Assembly: GCA_947175975.1 (NCBI GenBank)
Contig: CAMWOX010000007.1
Span: 1-24,900 of the forward strand
DNA: 24,900 bases
Reading direction: 5' to 3'
Source of the DNA: an uncultured Ruminococcus sp.
Lineage (GTDB): Bacteria; Bacillota; Clostridia; Oscillospirales; Ruminococcaceae
Both the position numbers and the translations under genes were made by a program. The notes below the pieces were generated by a model. The model was not told the origin of the DNA, made no database searches, and saw only the letters and a program-made list of their open reading frames with translations. Below, in pieces: positions 7,712 to 15,109 of the stretch (position 1 is the stretch's first letter; the number at the start of each line of letters is the position of its first letter).

Positions 7712-8713
7712 TTGAAATCTGACCTGAATCATAAAATGAATCCACAAGTTCCCAAAAAAATCCGGAGATTTAAAAATCGTCAGATTCGCTATGACCGGAT
7801 CTTAATTGCACTGCTGGGTTTGGTTCTGATCCTGATTCTGTTTATTACAGGCATTTCCGGTTGTCTGGGAAAGAAAAAAGAATCACTTGAATCCAAAATG
7901 ACAGATAATATCACATTCAGCAGTACCAGCACAACACAGAAACAAGTTTACATGAATGTTTCACTGGAAACGAAAAAAATTCATTCCGGTAATCTGATTC
8001 TTGTCAATGAAGCACATCCATGCTGTTTTGACCAGCAGGCAATTGCGGAAAATCTGTCCGAAGATATTAATTTCGTTACGATCAAGAGTATTCTTGATGC
8101 AAAAAATACCAGCCTGAAACCTTATACTGCATCCGATTGGGAAGTCGGGCTTGATACAAATGCGGCACGGGCGATGGACAAGTGGTTTACGGATTTTTAC
8201 CAGGCGACACAGCATCATGATCTGCGTATGATCGGCGGTTATAAGCCGGATTCTGCTGATCTCGATTTCCAGACAGGTAGAACGATCACTGTCGGAATCT
8301 TTCCCGAAACAGGCAGTTCCTATGCGTACAAGCCGGAAGGGGATTATGCATGGTTACAGGAACATGCCGCAGAATATGGCTTTGTTCTTCGTTATCCTGA
8401 AGACAAGGCAGATTATTTTGATGACACCATTACAGAGAGACGCACGGCAACATTCCGTTATGTCGGCATTCCGGTTGCTCTCTATATGAAAGAACATAAT
8501 CTGTGCTTGGAAGAATTTATCCAGGAGATCAAGCGCTACACATTGGAAAATATGCTCGTGGTTGCAAACGGTGAAAAAATTTATTATCTGTACTATATCC
8601 CGGCGGATATGAGCAGTGAAATCACGACATTTCAAGTACCGGATGACCGGAATTACTATGAAGTATCCGGCAATAACATTGATGGATTTATTGTTGTGAT
8701 CCATCAGCAATAG
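7712..8713 (+). CDS. Membrane-anchored VanY-like protein lacking catalytic residues
   Basis: The 333-residue protein has one N-terminal membrane anchor (RILIALLGLVLILILFITG) and an extracellular domain. Its second half matches the VanY/DacB D-alanyl-D-alanine carboxypeptidase fold: WLQEHAAEYGFVLRYPEDK, FRYVGIPVALYM and LCLEEFI align with conserved parts of that family. The catalytic sites are gone. In place of SxHxxGxAxD the protein reads DFQTGRTIT, with F186 for the zinc histidine. In place of ExWHFRYVG it reads RTATFRYVG, with T247 for the second histidine and R for the glutamate. It is therefore probably a non-enzymatic binding or regulatory relative. The TTG at 7712 follows AAAGG by 11 bases; an ATG at 7736 is possible. 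Confidence 0.8.
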   Translation: MKSDLNHKMNPQVPKKIRRFKNRQIRYDRILIALLGLVLILILFITGISGCLGKKKESLESKMTDNITFSSTSTTQKQVYMNVSLETKKIHSGNLILVNEAHPCCFDQQAIAENLSEDINFVTIKSILDAKNTSLKPYTASDWEVGLDTNAARAMDKWFTDFYQATQHHDLRMIGGYKPDSADLDFQTGRTITVGIFPETGSSYAYKPEGDYAWLQEHAAEYGFVLRYPEDKADYFDDTITERRTATFRYVGIPVALYMKEHNLCLEEFIQEIKRYTLENMLVVANGEKIYYLYYIPADMSSEITTFQVPDDRNYYEVSGNNIDGFIVVIHQQ

Positions 8714-8720
8714 CAAAAAA

Positions 8721-9617
8721 CTATCTCAGAACGCCCTCCAGATTGAAGTCCGGTGTATATTCATAATTACTGGAAGATTTGTCCTGAGAATAGCCGGAAA
8801 AGTTCAGTTCCTGTGCTGTTCTAAGGACGCTTTGATATTCCATTTTGGTGATCCGTCGGTTCAGTTCCGGATATACAGAATTTTGCATTGGTGTGTACTG
8901 TGCCATCAGGCTCAGTAAAAATTGTCCCCTATTGAGATTTTCGGCAAGATAATGCAATAATCTTATGGATTCCTGTCTGTGTCCAGGCATAACCAGATGG
9001 CGGATGATACAGCCTGTTTTCAGCAGATCTTCCTTAAATACTGGTTCTCCTGTCTGCTGGAGCATTTCTCGAATCGCTTTTTCTGCAATCTCCGGATAGT
9101 CCGGTGCATTTGCATATTTTTTTGCCGTTTCGGAGCTGAAAAATTTGAAATCCGGCAGATAAATATCAATCAGTCCATCTAGTTTTTTTAGATTCTCCAC
9201 GGATTCATAACTGCTGGTATTGTAAATAACTGGAATCCTGAGTTCTGGCTTGGTTTTTTCCAGTACCGGAATGATCTGCGGCAGATAGTGTCCTGCTGTT
9301 ACAAGATTAATATTGTGTGCTCCTTGTTCCTGGAGTTCCAGAAAAATTTCTGCAAGACGATTCTGTGTAATCACTGCACCAAAATTTTGTGATGAGATGG
9401 AAGCATTCTGGCAGAAACAGCATTTTAAATTACATCCTGAGAAAAATACTGCACCTGAGCCGTTTGTACCACTGATGCAAGGTTCTTCCCAGAAATGCAG
9501 GGCGGCACGTGCCAGCCGGATCTGTTTTCCTGCACCGCAGAATCCTTTATTTTTTGTACGATCTGCCCGGCATTTTCTCGGACAGAGTATGCATTGTGTC
9601 AATTCTGGAGCTATCAT
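8721..9617 (-). CDS. Radical SAM protein, pyruvate formate-lyase activating enzyme-like
   Basis: The 298-residue protein contains the radical SAM cluster motif C62-x3-C66-x2-C69 within GCNLKCCFCQN, which should bind a [4Fe-4S] cluster and S-adenosylmethionine. Four further cysteines near the N terminus (C9, C12, C16, C27, in ILCPRKC and GFCGAGK) are typical of the uncharacterised PflX/COG1313 group and may hold a second metal site. Its length fits that family. The start ATG at 9617 has AAAAGGG upstream and its own promoter. The gene converges with the VanY-like gene, 7 bases apart, and no terminator lies between. No glycyl-radical enzyme is encoded nearby, so its substrate is unknown. Confidence 0.9.
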   Translation of the reverse strand: MIAPELTQCILCPRKCRADRTKNKGFCGAGKQIRLARAALHFWEEPCISGTNGSGAVFFSGCNLKCCFCQNASISSQNFGAVITQNRLAEIFLELQEQGAHNINLVTAGHYLPQIIPVLEKTKPELRIPVIYNTSSYESVENLKKLDGLIDIYLPDFKFFSSETAKKYANAPDYPEIAEKAIREMLQQTGEPVFKEDLLKTGCIIRHLVMPGHRQESIRLLHYLAENLNRGQFLLSLMAQYTPMQNSVYPELNRRITKMEYQSVLRTAQELNFSGYSQDKSSSNYEYTPDFNLEGVLR

Positions 9618-9655
9618 AGAATATCCCTTTTCTGATTTTTTAAAATGATAATTCT

Positions 9656-9684
9656 ATTATATCATAATTTCTTAATTCTGACAA
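9656..9684 (-). promoter_or_regulatory. Sigma-A promoter of the radical SAM gene
   Basis: On the minus strand TTGTCA (9679-9684) and TATAAT (9656-9661) are 17 bases apart. It diverges from the plus-strand promoter at 9702-9730. Confidence 0.8.
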
Positions 9685-9690
9685 GTACAT

Positions 9691-9720
9691 TCTGAAAAAT
9701 CTTGACGAACTCTGAAAAAT
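9691..9720. repeat. Direct repeat flanking a -35 box
   Basis: TCTGAAAAAT is repeated exactly at 9691-9700 and 9711-9720, two helical turns apart, on either side of the TTGACG -35 of the microprotein gene. It could be a regulator site; this is inferred from position only. Confidence 0.45.
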
Positions 9721-9730
9721 ATGTTATAAT
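9702..9730 (+). promoter_or_regulatory. Sigma-A promoter of the 65-residue membrane microprotein
   Basis: TTGACG (9702-9707) and TATAAT (9725-9730) are 17 bases apart with an extended TG before the -10. It lies about 36 bases before the ATG. Confidence 0.82.
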
Positions 9731-9765
9731 AAGATCAGATTAATTTCAGAAACGGAGGTCTTTTC

Positions 9766-9963
9766 ATGTTATTTCTGCAAAATCTGATATATCTTGATCT
9801 GCATACTTCTGTTGCAACGGAAGATAACAGAAATATTCTTCTCTGGGTGATTCTTGCTGTGGTTGCCCTGATTTTGATCGGTGTCAGCACGGTTCTTTCT
9901 GCGAAAAATCGTAAAAATCAGCAGGATGACGAGGAAGAAGAGGAAGAAGATCAGGAAGAATAG
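9766..9963 (+). CDS. Single-pass membrane microprotein with an acidic tail
   Basis: This 65-residue protein has a short N-terminal part, one strongly hydrophobic segment (about 24-45, ILLWVILAVVALILIGV), a basic stop-transfer patch (AKNRKN) and a tail of almost pure Asp/Glu (about 53-65). It has its own perfect promoter and a GGAGG 9 bases before the ATG, so it is very likely expressed. I do not recognise a family. The hydrophobic-then-basic layout recalls a sortase anchor, but there is no LPxTG and the acidic end argues against one. It stands alone between the radical SAM gene and rpsB; a second protein of the same design is at 19897-20091. Confidence 0.75.
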   Translation: MLFLQNLIYLDLHTSVATEDNRNILLWVILAVVALILIGVSTVLSAKNRKNQQDDEEEEEEDQEE

Positions 9964-10038
9964 ATTATTCTGGTGATTTTGTTGAAATCTGTCATTTTCA
10001 ACAGGGAAATTTTATGCATCTTTTTTGCTTTTCAGGAC

Positions 10039-10067
10039 TTGCTTTTTTTTCTGAAATATGTTATAAT
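10039..10067 (+). promoter_or_regulatory. Sigma-A promoter of the rpsB-tsf operon
   Basis: TTGCTT (10039-10044) and TATAAT (10062-10067) are 17 bases apart with an extended TG. The -10 is over 120 bases before rpsB, leaving a long transcribed leader. Confidence 0.8.
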
Positions 10068-10073
10068 AATCAG

Positions 10074-10176
10074 GATTTCGCACGGCTGTGTTTCCGTAAG
10101 CCAGGTGTCCGGGTGTGATACTTTCCGGATTGCTTGCTGTTAGCAGTCGGAGGATTCAATAACCAAATTTTTTTAT
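10074..10176 (+). promoter_or_regulatory. Structured 5' leader of rpsB, candidate ribosomal-protein autoregulatory RNA
   Basis: About 115 bases separate the presumed transcription start from the rpsB ATG. Within them several short stems can form: ACGG with CCGT near 10082-10098, TCCGG with CCGGA around the GTGTGATACTTT loop near 10110-10132, an outer AAGC/GCTT, and TGCT with AGCA near 10137-10146. In many bacteria the mRNA leader of rpsB binds S2 for feedback control, so such a role is plausible here. There is no U-tract after any stem. I cannot assign it to a described leader class from sequence alone. Confidence 0.45.
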
Positions 10177-10190
10177 TAGGAGGATCTACA

Positions 10191-10952
10191 ATGGGTGTAG
10201 TATCTATGAAACAACTGCTCGAAGCAGGTGTACACTTCGGTCACCAGACCAGAAGATGGAACCCTAAAATGGCTCCGTATATCTTCACAGAACGTAATGG
10301 TATTTATATCATTGATTTGCAGAAAACTGTCAAGAAACTCGAAGAAGCTTATCACTTCGTTCGTGATCTGTCTGCTGACGGTAAAGAAGTTCTCTTTGTT
10401 GGTACAAAGAAGCAGGCAAGTGAATCTATTAAGGAAGAAGCTCTTCGCTCTGGCGCACACTATGTGAATGCAAGATGGCTTGGCGGTATGATGACTAACT
10501 TCAAGACCATTCAGCAGAGAATCAAGAGACTGGAACAGCTCCATACAATGGCTGAGGACGGCACTTTCGCACTTCTCCCGAAAAAGGAAGTTGTCAAGCT
10601 CAATCTCGAAATCGAGCGTCTCGAAAAATTCCTTGGCGGTATCAAGAACATGAAAAAACTTCCTGGTGCGTTGTTCATTGTTGACCCCCGCAAAGAGAAA
10701 ATCGCTGTTGCTGAGGCAAAGAAACTGAATATCCCGATCGTTGCTATTGTAGATACAAACTGCGATCCTGATGAAGTGGATTATGTCATTCCGGGTAATG
10801 ACGATGCAATCCGTGCTGTAAAACTGATTGCAGGTACTATTGCAAATGCCATCATTGAGGGCAGACAGGGTTCTGATGCGGCTGTTGTAGATGCTGAGGC
10901 TGCCAATGCGGCTGAGGCTGTGGCAGAAGAAACAGAAGCTGTTGCTGAATAA
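10191..10952 (+). CDS. rpsB: 30S ribosomal protein S2
   Basis: The 253-residue protein begins MGVVSMKQLLEAGVHFGHQ, the invariant S2 N terminus, and continues with the S2 blocks RRWNPKMAPYIF, GTKKQA, RWLGGMMTNF, PGALFIVDPRKE and PIVAIVDTNCDPD. S2 joins the small subunit late and bridges head and body near the mRNA exit. The start at 10191 follows AGGAGG (10178-10183) by 7 bases; an upstream extension to 10134 lies in the leader and is not coding. The last 30 residues form an Ala/Glu-rich tail, seen in many Firmicutes. A short inverted repeat (10948-10964) overlaps its stop codon, and tsf follows 43 bases later in the same operon. Confidence 0.98.
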   Translation: MGVVSMKQLLEAGVHFGHQTRRWNPKMAPYIFTERNGIYIIDLQKTVKKLEEAYHFVRDLSADGKEVLFVGTKKQASESIKEEALRSGAHYVNARWLGGMMTNFKTIQQRIKRLEQLHTMAEDGTFALLPKKEVVKLNLEIERLEKFLGGIKNMKKLPGALFIVDPRKEKIAVAEAKKLNIPIVAIVDTNCDPDEVDYVIPGNDDAIRAVKLIAGTIANAIIEGRQGSDAAVVDAEAANAAEAVAEETEAVAE

Positions 10953-10964
10953 TCCCGGATTATT
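10948..10964 (+). other. Small inverted repeat over the rpsB stop codon
   Basis: AATAATCC and GGATTATT form a perfect 8-base inverted repeat around one central C. It overlaps the TAA of rpsB and is not followed by a true T-run. It could weakly attenuate tsf or be chance. Confidence 0.35.
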
Positions 10965-10995
10965 TTAAATTTTATCAGAAAAGAGGTCGTTTTTA

Positions 10996-11919
10996 ATGGC
11001 TATTACTGTAAAAGATATTAACGAACTGCGTCAGATGACTGGTGCAGGTATTATGGACTGCAAGAAAGCTCTCACTGAGGCTGAGGGCGATAAAGATAAG
11101 GCTGTACAGCTCCTCCGTGAAAAAGGTCTTGCAACACAGGCTAAGAAAGCTGGTCGTGTGGCTGCCGAAGGTCTGGCACTGGCACTTGTCAGCGAAGATA
11201 ACAAGATCGGTGCTGTGGTAGAAGTCAATATTGAAACAGACTTTGCTGCAAAGAATCCGAAGTTCAAGGAGTTCGTGGAAAGCGTTGCTAAAACTGTTAT
11301 TGCACAGAATCCTGCTGATGTAGAGGCTCTCAAAGCTGCTACTATTGATGGCGGTTCCGTGACTGTTGCAGAAGCTTTACAGGAATTGTTCTTGTCTGTT
11401 CGTGAAAATATTCAGATCCGCCGTTTCGCAAGACTGGAGGGCGACGCCGTTGTAGCTTATGTTCACCAGGGTGGACAGGCTGGCGTACTGACTGCTGCTA
11501 AGACAGAGGCTGGTGCTGTACCGGCTGTTCTCGAAGCACTCAAAGACTGCGATTTCCAGGTTGCTGCTATGCATCCAGATTATCTCGTTCGTGAGGATGT
11601 TCCGGATTCCAGAATCGAAGAAGAGCGTGAAATCATCATGAAGCAGATGGAAGAAGATCCGGCTATGATGAAGAAGCCGGAGCAGGTAAGAGCTGGCATC
11701 GCTAAGGGCAAGCTCGGCAAGATCTATTCTGAACTCTGCCTGATGGAACAGACTTTTGTAAAAGACAACAAGATGACTGTAAAGCAGTATGTTGACAGCA
11801 AGGCAAAAGAAGCTGGTTCTGCAATCGAGATCACTGGCTATGTCTGCTTCGAACTCGGTGAGGGTATCGAAAAGAAATCAGACGATTTTGCAGCAGAAGT
11901 TGCTAGTATGATTGGCTGA
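10996..11919 (+). CDS. tsf: Translation elongation factor Ts
   Basis: This 307-residue protein begins MAITVKDINELRQMTGAGIMDCKKAL, matching the EF-Ts N-terminal UBA-like domain that contacts EF-Tu, and contains the nucleotide-exchange motif TDFAAKN. The length and the order of N-terminal, core and C-terminal parts are normal for EF-Ts. It recycles EF-Tu from the GDP to the GTP form. An AGAGGT lies upstream of the ATG at 10996. It is the second gene of the classical rpsB-tsf operon and is followed at once by a strong terminator, so the operon ends here. Confidence 0.98.
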   Translation: MAITVKDINELRQMTGAGIMDCKKALTEAEGDKDKAVQLLREKGLATQAKKAGRVAAEGLALALVSEDNKIGAVVEVNIETDFAAKNPKFKEFVESVAKTVIAQNPADVEALKAATIDGGSVTVAEALQELFLSVRENIQIRRFARLEGDAVVAYVHQGGQAGVLTAAKTEAGAVPAVLEALKDCDFQVAAMHPDYLVREDVPDSRIEEEREIIMKQMEEDPAMMKKPEQVRAGIAKGKLGKIYSELCLMEQTFVKDNKMTVKQYVDSKAKEAGSAIEITGYVCFELGEGIEKKSDDFAAEVASMIG

Positions 11920-11946
11920 TGATAATTGATTTCAGATTATTTCAAG

Positions 11947-11974
11947 AAAGACGGCAGTTTCTGCCGTCTTTTTG
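11947..11974 (+). terminator. Rho-independent terminator of rpsB-tsf
   Basis: An 11-bp stem AAAGACGGCAG / CTGCCGTCTTT with a TTT loop runs straight into a T-tract, about 27 bases after the tsf stop. Confidence 0.95.
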
Positions 11975-12007
11975 TTAAATTTTTCAGAAAGGCTTTTTAC
12001 TTTCGTT

Positions 12008-12553
12008 ATGAAATTTTTGCATTGTAAATCAGAACTTAAATCTGTTTTAGGAATGGAAAAAAAAGAAAAAATTGATATTCCATTAATTGTTTTTCTGGTG
12101 ATTCTCCTTCTTGTAGTTGGTGTGGTTGGAGTTTTGATTTTTCGAATTATTCAACCATCATCTAAGGATAAAGTTTTACATTATTTTCAGGAACATCAAA
12201 CGGAATTTGTCCAGATTGCAGAATATTTTGAGAAAAATTCGGATTTGCTATTCTCAGTCTGTGACGGCGATTTGCAGGATCTGGAATCAATTGATTCTTC
12301 GGATTTGCAAAATACGATCCGTTCTATCATTGATGACGGCATGATTTTTGAAATCCGGAATGCATCCGATCAAGATACAGAAATTCTATTTATTGTGGAT
12401 GATCTTCTGATCCGTAATCAGGAAACAGTTGCGATTGTCTATACAGATCAAATCCCTGAAACGGAAATCAGTTACAAGGGCGATTCTATCGAATATTCCA
12501 ATCAGTTTGAATCCCTCGGCGGTAACTGGTATCGCAAATACAGAAATTCCTGA
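12008..12553 (+). CDS. Unknown single-pass membrane protein with an extracytoplasmic domain
   Basis: I do not recognise this protein. From the ATG at 12008 it has 181 residues: a short charged cytoplasmic start (MEKKEKID), one strong membrane segment (about 24-47, PLIVFLVILLLVVGVVGVL) and an acidic domain of about 130 residues ending with ESLGGNWYRKYRNS. The start is uncertain. A GAAAGG is 15 bases before 12008, and ATG 12053 (MEKKEK) gives a shorter protein with the membrane segment intact. A start farther upstream would fall in the terminator of tsf. No clear promoter was seen, so it may depend on read-through. A weak hairpin with a T-run follows it. Confidence 0.7.
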   Translation: MKFLHCKSELKSVLGMEKKEKIDIPLIVFLVILLLVVGVVGVLIFRIIQPSSKDKVLHYFQEHQTEFVQIAEYFEKNSDLLFSVCDGDLQDLESIDSSDLQNTIRSIIDDGMIFEIRNASDQDTEILFIVDDLLIRNQETVAIVYTDQIPETEISYKGDSIEYSNQFESLGGNWYRKYRNS

Positions 12554-12592
12554 AATTGCTGACACTTACTGGGAATACTAGAGACGCTCTTA

Positions 12593-12615
12593 CAAGAAGA
12601 AATCTTGATTTTTTT
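12593..12615 (+). terminator. Weak candidate terminator
   Basis: CAAGA and TCTTG form a 5-bp stem around AGAAA, followed after one A by seven Ts. The stem is weak, so this is tentative. Confidence 0.35.
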
Positions 12616-12635
12616 CGTTTTCTGTGAGAAAAAGC

Positions 12636-12664
12636 TTGCAATATGTTTTTCGATGTGGTATAAT
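12636..12664 (+). promoter_or_regulatory. Sigma-A promoter of the signal-peptidase-like gene
   Basis: TTGCAA (12636-12641) and TATAAT (12659-12664) are 17 bases apart. The ATG follows about 60 bases later behind AAAGGAG. Confidence 0.82.
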
Positions 12665-12723
12665 AATATAATATAAGTAATTTCCGTAATTAATTTAAAA
12701 AAACAGGAAAGGAGCAGAACTTT

Positions 12724-13959
12724 ATGAAACAAAAAAAGCATGGTTCTGTGTTTGCAGGTCTGCTTGTCATTTTATTAATGCTGATTGTCGCTGGAACAGT
12801 TGCTTCAAATCTGATCTTTTCGGGGGAGCGTGTACCAAAAGTTGCAGGGTATTATCTATATTTGCAAGATTCTGATGAAATGTCCCCTGATGTCCCGGCA
12901 CAGTCGCTTGTCGTTGCCAAATCAGCCGTCACAGGGGATATCCACGAGGGAAACAAAGTACTCTGCTATCTGGCAGACGGTACACTGGCAGTAAGAAACA
13001 TCTATCAGATTGAGGAAACAGAAGATGGTGCTGTGAATTACTATCCCGGCACAGTACAGGAACAGGGGACTGATTTTGTGATTCAAAGAACAAATATTTT
13101 TGCAATCTGCACATGGGCTAGTACAGAATTATATCAGTATGTAAAATTTAGCACTTCGGTAACCGGATTAATGGCTCTTCTGGTTGCACCCTGCGTAATT
13201 TTGATTATCATGCTACTTGTGAAAATGGCGAAAAGCGGAAGCGATGATATGAACGATGAAGAATTTATGTTTGAACAGTCTGAGCCAACTCCTAAGAAGA
13301 AAAAGAAAAAAGCCGCACAGCAGCCATTGTATGATCCTGATGAAGTGCCTGCGCCAGATTCTTTGCAGGAAAAGAAATCTACAATTTCTGAAAATTTCTC
13401 TGCAAAACCTGTAAATGAAAATTCTCCTTATCAGAAAGCTGTTCAGGAACGTGAAAAAACGATGAAGTTCCGTCGTCAGGAAATCGAACAGGAAGCTCTC
13501 AGAGTTCTTAATGAACCGCTCCCGAAGAAGAAAAAAGCAGTGACACAGGTCTATTCCACAGATGAGATCAAAGCAAAAGCAGAAGAAATCCAGAAGTCCG
13601 TATCTAAGACGGAACAGCCAACGGCTTCTTATACAGCTCCCAAGGAACGCCCTGCACCAACTCCTCGTGTTGAGAAATCTGTACAGCCTGCACCGAAACC
13701 AGTTGAAAAACCGGCTGTGTCTGTGCCAGAAGAGAAAAAAATTGCTCCAAAACCAGTTGTAAGATCGTCTTACCGCAGTACCAGTCCGAATATTGATGAT
13801 ATTCTCAATGCACCAGATCGTAAGTCAGCAGATACTGCAAAATCAACTTCTAATGCAAGGAAAAACTCTGTGAGTTCCAAGCCCAAATCAGAAATTTCTC
13901 AGACGGATTCAATTGATGATCTGATTAAGCTGCTCGAAAAGAAAAAAAATGATATCTAA
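12724..13959 (+). CDS. Membrane protein with an inactive signal-peptidase-like (S26/SipW) domain and a long cytoplasmic tail
   Basis: This 411-residue protein has a membrane segment near residues 10-32, an extracytoplasmic domain, a second segment near 145-168 and a cytoplasmic tail of about 240 residues rich in Lys, Pro, Glu and Ser. The extracytoplasmic part follows the SipW-type signal peptidase pattern: GYYLYL, a hydrophobic SLVVAKS strand, EGNKVLCYL, then LAVRNIYQIEE, where active enzymes have VTHRIVEIEE. The expected catalytic SGSMEP reads SDEMSP, so the nucleophile serine is glutamate, and the general-base histidine site is arginine. It is thus likely inactive and may be a scaffold linking envelope and cytoplasm. 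It has its own promoter and a strong terminator. Membership of S26 is my inference from motif order. Confidence 0.75.
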   Translation: MKQKKHGSVFAGLLVILLMLIVAGTVASNLIFSGERVPKVAGYYLYLQDSDEMSPDVPAQSLVVAKSAVTGDIHEGNKVLCYLADGTLAVRNIYQIEETEDGAVNYYPGTVQEQGTDFVIQRTNIFAICTWASTELYQYVKFSTSVTGLMALLVAPCVILIIMLLVKMAKSGSDDMNDEEFMFEQSEPTPKKKKKKAAQQPLYDPDEVPAPDSLQEKKSTISENFSAKPVNENSPYQKAVQEREKTMKFRRQEIEQEALRVLNEPLPKKKKAVTQVYSTDEIKAKAEEIQKSVSKTEQPTASYTAPKERPAPTPRVEKSVQPAPKPVEKPAVSVPEEKKIAPKPVVRSSYRSTSPNIDDILNAPDRKSADTAKSTSNARKNSVSSKPKSEISQTDSIDDLIKLLEKKKNDI

Positions 13960-13960
13960 T

Positions 13961-13987
13961 AAAAAAGCCCTGTGAAAGGGCTTTTTT
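13961..13987. terminator. Bidirectional Rho-independent terminator
   Basis: AAAAAAGCCCT and AGGGCTTTTTT form an 11-bp stem with a GTGAA loop. Its A-run and T-run let it end both the plus-strand gene (stop at 13959) and the minus-strand kinase gene (stop at 14000). Confidence 0.93.
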
Positions 13988-13999
13988 ATCTATGAAATA

Positions 14000-14923
14000 T
14001 TATTCATAGCAGAATTGTCCGTTGCCGATAAATTCACAGATCAGGGAATCGGGTGTGATTTCTTCCGTCCGGATTGGTGCTGTATGTTCCAGAAAATCGA
14101 TCATATCTTCTGTGATGGGATTTACAGGCATTCGTTGAAGTTCCTCCAGCAGGAAATTTCTGTATGCACAGATTTCATATGCCATGAATGTATCCACATC
14201 ATAAGTAGATCTATATTTATATGGCATGATGTATTTGTTTTCGCCGTCTTCCACACTGTGGAACATCTTGATTGTGTCTTGAAAAGAACGTTTCCGGAAC
14301 AGATAATCCCTTACCAGCCGCCGCATGAGCCGGATTTTTGAGGGGTGCAGTTCCACAGAATGATTTCGGATTCTGGTGCGGACACTGACATAAATTTTGG
14401 CTGTCCGGGAATCTTTGAAATCAATAATATCCGGATTCAGACTGTGAATACCCTCTAGAATTACCAATTCTCCTGGTTTCCGATGCAGGATTTTTCCGGA
14501 TCTGACTCTGGTTGATTCCCTGAAATTGTAAATTGGCAGTTCTACTGGTCTGCAATGGTAGATTTCCCGGAGCTGTGCTGTCAAAAATTCGCTGTCAATC
14601 CGTTTCGGAGATTCCAGATCCAGTTTTCCCTCTGCAAATAATTTTTTTTCCTGTTCTGTCAAGGGACTGAAATAATTATCCAGTGAGAGGGTATGTGTTT
14701 CGATTCCCCTGCTGTCAAGAATTTTTTCAATCATGAGTGCAGATGTTGTTTTTCCGGATCCGGACGGTCCAGAGAGTAAAATAATTGGTGTCTTTTCCCG
14801 GTGTAGTTCAATATCATCTGCAATTTCTGATAATCTGTTGAGATAATCCTGGTTTGTATGCCGGATAAAGACAGCAGGATTTTCCGCAGCCTGTGCGTTG
14901 ATGCTATGTAGTTGGATATTCAT
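14000..14923 (-). CDS. Uridine kinase / phosphoribulokinase-family nucleoside kinase
   Basis: The 307-residue protein has the P-loop GPSGSGKTT (52-60) after a 45-residue N-terminal segment. The uridine-kinase order follows: LSLDNYFSPL (substrate-side Asp), YNFRESTR, and ELVILEGIHSLNP. It resembles the C-terminal kinase half of the larger TGS-containing nucleoside kinases of Firmicutes, but the TGS and editing-like domains are absent, so it may be a free-standing version. The start at 14923 follows GGAGG by 9 bases; a longer frame to 15019 would start upstream of its own promoter. It most likely phosphorylates uridine or cytidine in salvage; the exact substrate is not shown by the sequence. 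Confidence 0.85.
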   Translation of the reverse strand: MNIQLHSINAQAAENPAVFIRHTNQDYLNRLSEIADDIELHREKTPIILLSGPSGSGKTTSALMIEKILDSRGIETHTLSLDNYFSPLTEQEKKLFAEGKLDLESPKRIDSEFLTAQLREIYHCRPVELPIYNFRESTRVRSGKILHRKPGELVILEGIHSLNPDIIDFKDSRTAKIYVSVRTRIRNHSVELHPSKIRLMRRLVRDYLFRKRSFQDTIKMFHSVEDGENKYIMPYKYRSTYDVDTFMAYEICAYRNFLLEELQRMPVNPITEDMIDFLEHTAPIRTEEITPDSLICEFIGNGQFCYE

Positions 14924-14990
14924 GCAAAAAGTCCTCCCTGTAAGAAAAAGTAATATTAAAAATCGTAATTTATTCTGGATTGATAGTATT

Positions 14991-15019
14991 ATTATACTAT
15001 ATTTTTCAAAAAAAGTCAA
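14991..15019 (-). promoter_or_regulatory. Sigma-A promoter of the kinase gene
   Basis: On the minus strand TTGACT (15014-15019) and TATAAT (14991-14996) are 17 bases apart. It diverges from the EamA promoter at 15056-15084. Confidence 0.83.
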
Positions 15020-15055
15020 TATTTTTTGTTAAAATAATAAAATTTTTCGAGACAC

Positions 15056-15084
15056 TTTACATGTATTCAAAAATATGTTATGAT
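15056..15084 (+). promoter_or_regulatory. Sigma-A promoter of the EamA transporter gene
   Basis: TTTACA (15056-15061) and TATGAT (15079-15084) are 17 bases apart, with an extended TG before the -10. It is about 26 bases before the GTG start. Confidence 0.78.
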
Positions 15085-15109
15085 TGATTCTACAAGGGGA
15101 TGATTTCTT

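Noticed and set aside
8714..8720. Terminator between the converging VanY-like and radical SAM genes
   Set aside because: The gap is only 7 bases, and no stem with a T-run is present there or just inside either gene.
11972..12007. TTG start at 11972 for the unknown membrane protein
   Set aside because: It would begin inside the terminator of tsf and has no ribosome binding site.
14924..15019. N-terminal extension of the kinase to 15019
   Set aside because: It would start at the -35 element of its own promoter, while ATG 14923 has GGAGG at good spacing.
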